Assembly: GCA_900320845.1 (NCBI GenBank)
Contig: ONTS01000002.1
Location: 1 to 64,000, forward strand
Length of the DNA: 64,000 bases
Source: an uncultured Prevotellaceae bacterium
GTDB taxonomy: Bacteria > Bacteroidota > Bacteroidia > Bacteroidales > Bacteroidaceae
Direction of reading: 5' to 3'
Shown: piece after piece, positions 34,912 through 42,502 of the stretch
Numbering within the stretch: position 1 is the stretch's first letter
How the letters are laid out: every line of letters begins with the position of its first letter
Translations under genes and position numbers: made by a program
Notes under the pieces: generated by a model
The model's database searches: none
What the model was told of the DNA's origin: nothing
Seen by the model: the letters and a program-made list of their open reading frames with translations, nothing else

Positions 34912-34980
34912 ATGATAGGAAATAAGATGGACGAGAAAAGCAACAAACTCAAAAACAGGAAGAACTGGGTGGCTAGATGA
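34912..34980 (+). CDS. 22-codon reading frame behind repeat copy 5
   Basis: The ATG placed by the repeat opens a short, basic frame (MIGNKMDEKSNKLKNRKNWV, then AR) ending at 34978-34980. Its stop overlaps the next start (ATGA), so it could be a leader peptide coupled to the following gene or the stump of a truncated gene. Confidence 0.4.
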   Translation: MIGNKMDEKSNKLKNRKNWVAR

Positions 34981-35219
34981 AAGAATATTTTGAGAAAAGT
35001 CCCCGAAAGGGCTTAGAAGCTCTACTGCTTTGGTGTACCAAAGAAAATCATGGAGAAAATTCGTGGTTGTATGGTGTATATAACGAACAGATAAACAAAT
35101 TATCCGTCAATAAAATGAAAGCTCTTATAGAAATTTCAACTTATGATATGGTACCTGCTGTTGTGAATGGTATTATAGATGTTTATTCAGTATTGTTTTG
35201 TAAGGAAGCAATTAAATAA
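34977..35219 (+). CDS. Small hypothetical protein, possibly a fragment
   Basis: An 80-aa protein without signal peptide (MKEYFEKSPRKGLEALLLW, CTKENHGENSWLYGVYNEQI, VNKMKALIEISTYDMVPAVV). It overlaps the preceding 22-codon frame by four bases. The Trp/Tyr pattern resembles small immunity proteins, but nothing specific is recognised. It could also be the N-terminal part of a longer gene. Confidence 0.5.
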   Translation: MKEYFEKSPRKGLEALLLWCTKENHGENSWLYGVYNEQINKLSVNKMKALIEISTYDMVPAVVNGIIDVYSVLFCKEAIK

Positions 35220-35225
35220 GGAAAA

Positions 35226-35312
35226 ATGAAAAAACGACTATTTTTTGATATGGACAATGTGCTGGTTGATACGGAAACGATAATTACACTTTTAAAAGAA
35301 TACAAATCATGA
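35226..35312 (+). pseudogene. HAD-family phosphatase, N-terminal stump
   Basis: ATG at 35226 gives MKKRLFFDMDNVLVDTETII and stops after 28 codons. FFDMDNVLVD is the motif I (DxDxV) of HAD phosphatases, close to 5'(3')-deoxyribonucleotidases, whose normal length is about 180 residues. Everything after motif I is missing. The stop overlaps the ATG at 35309 by ATGA. Confidence 0.6.
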
Positions 35313-36295
35313 AGAAAGAAGGTGTGAAATACAGAGTTGACTTGGGACTGAAGTGGGTGAATGACAAAATCGTCATGCCTCAATTAAAAGAAGAAAAACT
35401 GAAAGAGGAGATTGATTCAATGATGCCCGAAGGGTTTTCATTCAAAGAAGGATTTTTCAGTAGCGAAAAGCCATCTCACGGAATATGGGAGCAGAAGAAG
35501 ATGTTTGGGCGTAATACTATCTGCTGTGAGATTGTCAGGGGACATCAGGACTACAGAACGCCTGATGGGATGGCTACCTGGTATTGGACTTATCATATCA
35601 GTATATGGTCAACAACCGGCAAGTTCTTCGGCATCCGCCTTGAGAACAACGAAAAGTTGGACGCAATATGCCAAAATATAGCGGAATTTATTGAAAAGAA
35701 ATACGAAATTAAAGTCATGACAAGAGAAGAATTAAAGGCTATGCCTGAACGATCAGAGTTTCTCGATAGCGAGAGTGGTATCTCTGTGAAAAAGGGTGAG
35801 TTCAGTTGTTGGTGTGACACCAGTGAATTACCTATTACGCTTCCCTCCCTACTTAGAGAGAAACTTGGTATGGATTTTGAGATAGAGAAAATCATCGGTT
35901 ATCAATACTCCATTGGATATATCATTGAAGACTGGGATTTACCAATCGAGAATTATTATTGCGAGAAAGAGGAGTATTGGTCAGGTAGTACACACGAGAA
36001 GACTGAAGAAATGAATGAATTAGAAGATCTAGAAGATCTGTCAAAATGGGATAAAGAGCTAATAGGACGGTTTTGTTCCAAGTATCGTGGATATTTCGAG
36101 GATTTTTATAAGGCAGATAACGGGCAATGGCCGTCTTTGTGCTGGGCTTATCTATATGTGTACATAGTCAGCCGGAATAACTTGAAAACGATAAAATTTC
36201 AGGAAAAAGATCGTGAAGCTGTAGTTTATGGTGCGTTTGAGGAACTTCGGTCGTGGTTGGAGAAAAGATTTAAAAGTTGCGCCCGACACGGATGA
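35309..36295 (+). CDS. Hypothetical protein whose C-terminus is encoded by the 37-bp repeat
   Basis: A 328-aa protein without signal peptide or TM. The centre contains an aromatic-rich stretch (GMATWYWTYHISIWSTTGKF) and an acidic segment with a duplicated LEDLEDL. No family recognised; the general look (soluble, Trp-rich, acidic) resembles immunity proteins of interbacterial toxins, which is a guess. Its last residues KSCARHG and stop codon come from repeat copy 6, so the native C-terminus may have been replaced. Confidence 0.6.
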   Translation: MKKEGVKYRVDLGLKWVNDKIVMPQLKEEKLKEEIDSMMPEGFSFKEGFFSSEKPSHGIWEQKKMFGRNTICCEIVRGHQDYRTPDGMATWYWTYHISIWSTTGKFFGIRLENNEKLDAICQNIAEFIEKKYEIKVMTREELKAMPERSEFLDSESGISVKKGEFSCWCDTSELPITLPSLLREKLGMDFEIEKIIGYQYSIGYIIEDWDLPIENYYCEKEEYWSGSTHEKTEEMNELEDLEDLSKWDKELIGRFCSKYRGYFEDFYKADNGQWPSLCWAYLYVYIVSRNNLKTIKFQEKDREAVVYGAFEELRSWLEKRFKSCARHG

Positions 36296-36308
36296 AGGGT
36301 AATGAATA
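36272..36308 (+). repeat. 37-bp start-codon-linked repeat, copy 6 (overlaps upstream gene)
   Basis: AAAAGTTGCGCCCGACACGG then ATGAAGGGTAATGAATA, ending before the ATG at 36309. Bases 36272-36295 are also the last codons of the upstream gene, whose TGA stop (36293-36295) lies in the repeat. Another ATG at 36302 is out of frame. Confidence 0.9.
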
Positions 36309-36893
36309 ATGAACAAAGTTATTTATTTCCACGGTTTTGGTTCTTCAGGTGAAGGGAGTACGGTTAGGACATTGAGTGAATTGTTACCTGACTGGACGGT
36401 GATTGCGCCTGACATCCCTGTTGATCCTAAAGAAGCGTTACCCTTTTTGCAGGAGTTGTGCGCGAAGGAGCAACCCGATGTGGTTGTCGGCACAAGCATG
36501 GGAGGCATGTACGCCCAGCAGATGAGAGGATTCAAGCGTATTTGTGTCAATCCATCTTTCAATATTTCCAAGCGCAAGCACATCCTGAAAGAAGGTACGT
36601 TCGAGTTTTTTAATCCTCGTAAAAACGGTCAGACCACCTTCACCATCACATCTGAAATCATAGCGCATTTCGCTGAGATGGAAGAGAGACAGTTTGACGG
36701 CATTACCGACGAGGACATAGAAAACGTGTATGGACTCTTTGCCGACAACGACACCACCGTCAACTGTGAGGACATCTTCCGCCAGCATTACAAAAATATC
36801 ATCCACTTCCATGGTGAACACCGCCTCAACCGGCAGGTCATCGAGGAAGTGCTGCTGCCATTAATTAAAGATATGACAAACGATCGCAAATAA
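36309..36893 (+). CDS. YqiA-like alpha/beta hydrolase (esterase)
   Basis: A 194-aa cytoplasmic protein. YFHGFGSSGEG (about 6-16) is the oxyanion loop, VVGTSMGGMYA the nucleophile elbow (Ser63), and IHFHGEHRLN (about 166-175) holds the likely catalytic His. Length and motifs fit the UPF0227/YqiA esterases. The start follows repeat copy 6 directly. Eight nucleotides separate it from the penicillin-binding-protein-like chimera, so both are probably on one transcript. Confidence 0.85.
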   Translation: MNKVIYFHGFGSSGEGSTVRTLSELLPDWTVIAPDIPVDPKEALPFLQELCAKEQPDVVVGTSMGGMYAQQMRGFKRICVNPSFNISKRKHILKEGTFEFFNPRKNGQTTFTITSEIIAHFAEMEERQFDGITDEDIENVYGLFADNDTTVNCEDIFRQHYKNIIHFHGEHRLNRQVIEEVLLPLIKDMTNDRK

Positions 36894-36901
36894 GTAAAAA
36901 C

Positions 36902-37726
36902 ATGAGAATCAAAATGAAACAGTATAGGAAAATCGCAGTAATTATTTGTTTGCTGTTGGGAAGTAGTTCACTGCAAGGTATGGCGATGGACACAATCGAC
37001 ATTAGTAAAATAAAGGCTAATCCGACACATAAAGGTTCGGAAATTGGAGAGATGGTTGATCGTCTGACACGTCAGGAGATGTCTGCTAACGGCTGTCATA
37101 GGGCAATAGTCTATGTCGTTGAGACAACAACGGGAAGGTTGATAGCACAAACATCGTTAGAAGGTACAGATCGCATCGTTCCCTTTACCGACACGTTCTA
37201 TAAGGAAGCAGATAATGTGCAGGGGGCAGTCACTTACCTCGCCTTGCTCTCTTCTGGGAAAATCACACCTGATACAGAGATTGACACTGGGGATGGGCAA
37301 TATGTAAAACCTAATGGTGAACTTGTCAAAGATCACAACTGGCATAGAGGTGGCTATGGTCTTATCAGTTTGGAGTCTGTTCTTACACATTGCTCTATTG
37401 TCGGTTATACCAAAGCCTTGGAATTGGTATATGGTTATAATATGGCTGATTACTTTTTAAAGAGAAGAGACTACACTGCAGGCATTCCTGAGACCTTGAT
37501 GGGCCTGTTGACGTTTTACAACACAATAGCCAACGATGGGCGTATGGTAAAGATATGTAATTCGGAGGACAGCACGACAGGCATCACTACGATAAACGAT
37601 AACTATTTCGTTAACGGTGACATAGAATGGTATACCATAGACGGCAAGCGCATTGACAAGCCTACGCGCGGTGTCAACATCATGCGCCACAAAGACGGCA
37701 CTTCACGCAAGGTTATCATAAAGTGA
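36902..37726 (+). CDS. Truncated penicillin-binding-protein-like protein fused to a surface-sorting-like tail
   Basis: A 274-aa protein with signal peptide (KIAVIICLLLGSSSLQGMA). Residues about 60-222 follow a PBP transpeptidase: IVYVVETTTGRLIAQ, TPDTEIDTGDGQY, DHNWHRGGYGLISLE, ETLMGLLTFYNTIANDGRMV. The SxxK site is missing (KEADNVQG where family members have EPGSTFK), the SxN motif is degenerate (HCSIVG) and the KTG part is lost, so no transpeptidase activity is expected. From residue 223 the DNA is a near copy of the end of the 2616-aa protein gene (37568-37741 against 14735-14908), adding DSTTGITTIND...RKVIIK. Either a recombination accident or a new secreted, inactive PBP-like protein. 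Confidence 0.8.
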   Translation: MRIKMKQYRKIAVIICLLLGSSSLQGMAMDTIDISKIKANPTHKGSEIGEMVDRLTRQEMSANGCHRAIVYVVETTTGRLIAQTSLEGTDRIVPFTDTFYKEADNVQGAVTYLALLSSGKITPDTEIDTGDGQYVKPNGELVKDHNWHRGGYGLISLESVLTHCSIVGYTKALELVYGYNMADYFLKRRDYTAGIPETLMGLLTFYNTIANDGRMVKICNSEDSTTGITTINDNYFVNGDIEWYTIDGKRIDKPTRGVNIMRHKDGTSRKVIIK

Positions 37727-37741
37727 ACAGGTAGCCTAACG
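37568..37741 (+). repeat. Copy B of the long repeat shared with 14735-14908
   Basis: Near-identical to the end of the giant surface protein gene, including the stop codon and about 15 bases beyond; no indels, most differences clustered at the NIMRHKDG / NIIKMSDG position. Confidence 0.9.
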
Positions 37742-37752
37742 TCATAACAAGG

Positions 37753-37784
37753 ACAGGGACGGAGCATTTCCGTCCCTGTTTTTT
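37753..37784 (+). terminator. Rho-independent terminator ending the accessory array
   Basis: ACAGGGACGGA (37753-37763) and TCCGTCCCTGT (37769-37779) form an 11-bp stem with a 5-nt loop, followed by a run of T. Confidence 0.95.
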
Positions 37785-37912
37785 CTTTAGTGAGAGTTAT
37801 ATAAGGAGTTTTTAATGCCAGCCCTATCTTCCGTTCACATTCTATCACCTTTATTATATTATAAAACAGCAACTTGGAAATGAGTGACACATATAATTAA
37901 AGATGAGGTCAT

Positions 37913-37998
37913 TTCTTGATATAAATCAAGAATGTAGCACATGTTTGACATTTTTGTGTAATGCTTGTTTGCCGTCGTCAAAACATTAGTTAAGTTTG
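37913..37998 (+). promoter_or_regulatory. Promoter and palindrome upstream of the 1352-aa surface protein gene
   Basis: TTTG (37968-37971), 19 nt, TAAGTTTG (37991-37998) is a good promoter match; the start would be near 38005, leaving a 140-nt leader. Upstream, TTCTTGAT (37913-37920) and ATCAAGAA (37925-37932) form a perfect 8-bp palindrome with a 4-nt centre, a possible operator. Confidence 0.7.
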
Positions 37999-38146
37999 CA
38001 GGGTTAGAGGCATTGTGACATCACAGTTTTAGCAATAGTAAGATGCTCAAAACAAGCTGAATGACTGAAGAAAAGCCTTACGAGGCAATAATTACGATGG
38101 TGTTCCAACACTATCAACACGTAACAACTATACAAAACATATTTTT

Positions 38147-41100
38147 ATGAAACATTTTTACTCACAAACAAAGCACTTTAATGTGTTATTCGCACTCCTC
38201 GCCATGTTGCTTGTAGGAGTTGGTTCCGCGTTGGCACAGAAAGCTCTTCCTTACGAATATGGGTTTGAAACAACTCTTACTGAGGAGGGGTGGACAACTG
38301 TCAGTGCACATTCAAGTTCCGGAATTACAAATACCGTCAAGTACAGCGGTACGCAAAGTTTCCGATTCTATTACAGATCCAATCCACCACAGTATCTCAT
38401 CTCTCCTGAGTTGTCTGTACCTGCAAATGCTACGAACGTCAAGGTTTCGTTCTACTACAGAGCACAATCAACCTCTTACACAGAGAGTTTTAAAGTGGGA
38501 TACTCTACGACAGACAATGATGTGGCGTCGTTCACATGGGAAGATGAAACCAGTACTAACAATACTACTTTCCAAGAGTACACCACCACATTTCCAAAAG
38601 AGACAAAGTATATTGCCATCGCCTATACTGCCGATTACCAATACTACTTATTCGTAGATGATATCAGCCTCAACTTTGACGCTGAAGGTTCTGGTCTTAA
38701 TGTTTTGGATGGTGACAACAAAATTACTTCTGGTTACTCGTACGATTTTGGTATGACTCCTACTGGAACTACGAAAGTGTTTACTTTAAGTAATCCTGGT
38801 ACAGAGACAACAAACATTTCTGTTTCTCACACGGGTAATTTCGGTGTTGAACTATCTGCTACATCTATTCCTGCAGGTGAAAGCGTAACTTTGACTGTTA
38901 CCATGCCTGAAACCAGTGGCAGTGATGCCATCACCATCTCATCCACCGACGAGGGTATTGAAGATTTCGTTATCAATGTAAGTGGAACAATCCGTGATGC
39001 CAACAAGGTATATCTTGATTTTGCCGACGGTACCATTCCCGAGGGATGGCATTGGGAACCGATAGGAAGTTCTGCCAGCGCATACCTTTGGTCAGTTAGC
39101 GAGGGTTATATCAGTTGGGCAAGATATGGTGGAAGTTTTTATGCCTGGGCATTCACCTCTCCTGAACTGACCTTTGCCAATGGTGAAACGATTCTTTTTG
39201 AAACTGCAAAATATGGAACTTCATCATATTACAATCCAAGCATTACTGTAGAATATTCACTCGACGGCACCACATGGACCGCTATTGGCTCAGCCTTCAC
39301 TGATGATGTTTATGACACATGGACACCGCGTAGTGTAACGATTCCGGTAGATGGTGTCAAGTATATCCGTTTCAATGGCTGGTATATCCACATGAGAAAC
39401 ATCTATGGTGGACAGGAGCCTGCAGTTGCTGCACCAAAGGCTTTGACCGCATCAGATATCACCAAAAACACTGCCACACTGAGCTGGACATCAAATGCCA
39501 CGACATTTAACATCCAATATAAAGCAGAGGCAGATGCAGATTGGACAACTATTGAAAATGTGACCGAAAATCCATACACATTGACAGGTCTGGCAGGTCT
39601 GACAACCTATCAAGTGCAGGTTCAGGCCGATTTCGGCACAGAAGGTGTCAGCAGCTACTGCAACCCAATAACCTTCACTACCAAAGTTGGTCCGATTACA
39701 GAATATCCCTATACTGAGAATTTCAACAGTCTCAGTAGCGGTCAGATACCTGCAGGATGGGACAATTCAGAAGGTACCACGACCAATGATGCCTACAAGT
39801 GGGTGTATTGGGGGGCCGGTCATGACGGTGCTTGCATACGTTTCAACAGTTATAATAACCAGACTGGCATCACCAACATGCTGAAGACACGTCCATTTGC
39901 TTTCACTGAAGGAAAGAATATGCAACTGTCCTTCTGGTATAAGAATCCTAAAGGCGGTGACTTCTCTGTTTACATCTCAACAGATGGTGGTTCTACATAT
40001 CCCACAGCACTGGCAACGGGACTGACTGGCAAATCTGATTGGACAGAGATGAAGATAGACATACCTGCATCCATTTACGGAGACAACATTGTATTCGTAT
40101 TCAAAGGCACATCCAATTATGGTAGCGGTGATGCATACATCTATCTTGATGACATGACAGTCAGTGAAAAATCCGACTACGCCATGGCTATCAGCGGTGA
40201 AGACGTGGTGGACAACACCATCGCTTTCGGCACCGTGAAGAACACCACTACCGCCAAGACGTTCACCATCAAGAACGATGGCGGCAATGACCTCACTGGC
40301 ATCAGCGTCGTAAGCAGTGATGAAGAAACCTTCACCGTTTCCGAAACAGACTTTGACCTTGCTGTAAGCGAGACTAAAGATATTACCGTGACTTTCGTCA
40401 AGGCTATTGAAGGCAGCTACAACGGCACCATCACCATAAGCCAAGCAAACGTTGATGCACAGACCATAAACGTAACTGCCACCTATCAGACTCCGACACC
40501 TGCCACCATGAGCGTGACCATCAACGGAGCTGACGTTGAAGAGACCGTTGCATTCGGCATTGTTGCTAAGGCTACGACAAAGATCTTCACCGTTGTCAAT
40601 GGCGGCGAGGCTACACTGAACGCTACCATTGAGAAGAGCGGTGCCGATGCTGACTGCTTCACATTGTCCGCTACAACTATCGAGGTAGAAGGAGCATCAA
40701 ACCAGACATTCTCTATCACCTTTGACGCGACAGAATATGATGTAGAAAAGACCGCTACCATTACCTTAACCGATGGCAATTTGACAAAAACATTCAACGT
40801 GACTGGCACACGTGGTGACATCTTCTGCATAGACTTTGAAGATAGTGTAATACCTGAAGGCTTTGAAAACAATGGATTCGTAGTGAAGACCGGTACTGTT
40901 GGTAACTACCCACAATATACAGTGGATTCATATTGGGCTATTGGTAATGGTGGTGTAGCTGAGAAGACTCTCATCACTCCGTTACTCGTTGCAAATAACG
41001 GCGACAAGTTCACCTTCGATGGATTCTTCTACTATGGTGACGAGACCATGAAGGTTGACTACTCCACCGACCTTACGTCATGGACCAACCTCTACACATA

Positions 41101-42205
41101 CGACAAGTCTTCCTATGAGAATGGAAGCATCCACAACATTGAGATTACGGCACCCATCACTGGCGAGTTCTATCTCCGCTTCACTGTCAACTACTTCAAT
41201 GGTATTGACAACCTCGTAGGCTTTAAGTATGCAACTGCCCGTGAACACGAAGCTGTTATTGCCAGCTACAACATTCCTGCTTCTGGAAATCAGTTCGTTG
41301 AATACACAGCCACAGTTACTGTTAAGGAAAAGGCTGGTAAGGAAGAAGAGGTTATCGCAGAGCTTTGGATTGGCGAAGAAAAGGTTGCTACCACAAACGC
41401 CACCTTGACTGCCAATGCAGACACTGAAATCGCACTGACCTTCACTCCTGATAAAGCTATGAGCGGAAACGCTTATATAGCCGTATACAACGACGAAATA
41501 GATCTCACCACCGAGGAGCAGGCTGTGACCATTGCTGGCGCTCTTGTTTTGGATGATACCGCAGCAGGCACTGAACTCACTCAGGGTACCTATCCTGCAG
41601 TCCTCATGAAATACATCGCTCTCGATGGTTGGAACACTATCTGTGTACCGTTTGCACTGACCAGCGAGATGCTCAACAGCATCTTTGGTGAAGGATGGAA
41701 GGCATACGAGTTCAAGAGCTATGCTAACGGAGAGCTAGGCTTCAGCACTACTACCACCTTCTACGCAGGCTATCCCTACATCATCTACGTAGAGACCGCA
41801 GCCAGCAATCCTGAAGGTGTAGTATTGCACAACGTGAACATCGCCCGTACAACAGCTCAGTACGACTACCATTCGGGAGCATACTTCCGTGGAACCTACG
41901 CTCCTGTCACCGACGGAAACTGGGTTAAGGAAAATGCCACAAATAATATATATGGGGTAACCAGCGAAGGCAAAATCAGAAAGGCTGGCACCAGCGCCTC
42001 TATCGATGGCTTCCGCGCTTACTTCGAATTGCCTGCAACAGTGTCCAATCCTTCACTCGTCGTTGATGGCATCGCAACTGGCATCAATGACCTGCAACTG
42101 AATATCGACAAGGATGCTGTCATCTATGACATGAGCGGACGTCGTGTTGATACACTGAGCAAGGGCATCTACATCATCAATGGTAAGAAAGTCATTGTAA
42201 AATGA
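38147..42205 (+). CDS. Large secreted surface protein: choice-of-anchor J/D-like and fibronectin III modules, sorting-like tail
   Basis: A 1352-aa protein with signal peptide (LLVGVGSALA|QK). Jelly-roll 'cleaved adhesin/choice-of-anchor J' modules lie at about 32-180, 288-425 and 515-675 and again near 900-1040 (YGFETTLTEEGW, YTENFNSLSSGQIPAGWDN, IDFEDSVIPEGF). Between them are HYDIN/choice-of-anchor D-like modules (YDFGMTPTGTTKVFTLSN, FGTVKNTTTAKTFTIKN, FGIVAKATTKIFTVVN) and a fibronectin III module (429-511). After a beta-rich Prevotella-type domain (about 1150-1305) it ends with YDMSGRRVDTLSKGIYIIN plus GKKVIVK. Probably an adhesin or carbohydrate-binding surface protein. Confidence 0.85.
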   Translation: MKHFYSQTKHFNVLFALLAMLLVGVGSALAQKALPYEYGFETTLTEEGWTTVSAHSSSGITNTVKYSGTQSFRFYYRSNPPQYLISPELSVPANATNVKVSFYYRAQSTSYTESFKVGYSTTDNDVASFTWEDETSTNNTTFQEYTTTFPKETKYIAIAYTADYQYYLFVDDISLNFDAEGSGLNVLDGDNKITSGYSYDFGMTPTGTTKVFTLSNPGTETTNISVSHTGNFGVELSATSIPAGESVTLTVTMPETSGSDAITISSTDEGIEDFVINVSGTIRDANKVYLDFADGTIPEGWHWEPIGSSASAYLWSVSEGYISWARYGGSFYAWAFTSPELTFANGETILFETAKYGTSSYYNPSITVEYSLDGTTWTAIGSAFTDDVYDTWTPRSVTIPVDGVKYIRFNGWYIHMRNIYGGQEPAVAAPKALTASDITKNTATLSWTSNATTFNIQYKAEADADWTTIENVTENPYTLTGLAGLTTYQVQVQADFGTEGVSSYCNPITFTTKVGPITEYPYTENFNSLSSGQIPAGWDNSEGTTTNDAYKWVYWGAGHDGACIRFNSYNNQTGITNMLKTRPFAFTEGKNMQLSFWYKNPKGGDFSVYISTDGGSTYPTALATGLTGKSDWTEMKIDIPASIYGDNIVFVFKGTSNYGSGDAYIYLDDMTVSEKSDYAMAISGEDVVDNTIAFGTVKNTTTAKTFTIKNDGGNDLTGISVVSSDEETFTVSETDFDLAVSETKDITVTFVKAIEGSYNGTITISQANVDAQTINVTATYQTPTPATMSVTINGADVEETVAFGIVAKATTKIFTVVNGGEATLNATIEKSGADADCFTLSATTIEVEGASNQTFSITFDATEYDVEKTATITLTDGNLTKTFNVTGTRGDIFCIDFEDSVIPEGFENNGFVVKTGTVGNYPQYTVDSYWAIGNGGVAEKTLITPLLVANNGDKFTFDGFFYYGDETMKVDYSTDLTSWTNLYTYDKSSYENGSIHNIEITAPITGEFYLRFTVNYFNGIDNLVGFKYATAREHEAVIASYNIPASGNQFVEYTATVTVKEKAGKEEEVIAELWIGEEKVATTNATLTANADTEIALTFTPDKAMSGNAYIAVYNDEIDLTTEEQAVTIAGALVLDDTAAGTELTQGTYPAVLMKYIALDGWNTICVPFALTSEMLNSIFGEGWKAYEFKSYANGELGFSTTTTFYAGYPYIIYVETAASNPEGVVLHNVNIARTTAQYDYHSGAYFRGTYAPVTDGNWVKENATNNIYGVTSEGKIRKAGTSASIDGFRAYFELPATVSNPSLVVDGIATGINDLQLNIDKDAVIYDMSGRRVDTLSKGIYIINGKKVIVK

Positions 42206-42213
42206 AGCAATAT

Positions 42214-42248
42214 GAGTTTGCCGCTTATCAACAGTAGGCGGCAAACTC
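42214..42248 (+). terminator. Hairpin after the 1352-aa gene
   Basis: GAGTTTGCCGC (42214-42224) pairs perfectly with GCGGCAAACTC (42238-42248). There is no T-tract, so termination is likely but not certain; partial read-through to the next two genes is possible. Confidence 0.65.
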
Positions 42249-42295
42249 CAACACTATAGATTCACTGATTATTAACACCATAAAAGCATACAGTC

Positions 42296-42463
42296 ATGCA
42301 AAAGAAATATAAATCACCCCTCATCAAGATGCACCTCTTGCATACTTTCATGGCAATGTCGACATTAGACTCCTCAAAAGACGACCAGCAGGTTAAGACC
42401 GATGATGATGAGTTTAACGGCAAGTTCCGGGCTCCCAAACGTAACTTGTGGGAGGAAGAGTAA
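42296..42463 (+). CDS. 55-aa precursor-like peptide
   Basis: A short frame, MQKKYKSPLIKMHLLHTFMA then acidic, Asp-rich (KDDQQVKTDDDEFNGKFRAP) and ending KRNLWEEE. The order (basic start, hydrophobic segment, acidic middle, terminal W plus acids) is one I associate with short Prevotella/Bacteroides peptides encoded next to surface-protein genes. No modification enzyme is nearby. It lies 39 nt before the next gene and is probably co-transcribed. Confidence 0.6.
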   Translation: MQKKYKSPLIKMHLLHTFMAMSTLDSSKDDQQVKTDDDEFNGKFRAPKRNLWEEE

Positions 42464-42502
42464 AAATACGCTTAATCAATTTATATTACACAAAAAAGAA
42501 AG

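Noticed and set aside
27864..36308. True integron with attC sites
   Set aside because: The 37-bp element lacks the GTTRRRY/RYYYAAC core pair and the long imperfect palindrome of attC, sits before start codons instead of after stops, and no integrase gene is in the window.
27864..36308. CRISPR array
   Set aside because: Repeat copies are 0.5 to 2.3 kb apart with genes between them; there are no spacers and no cas genes.
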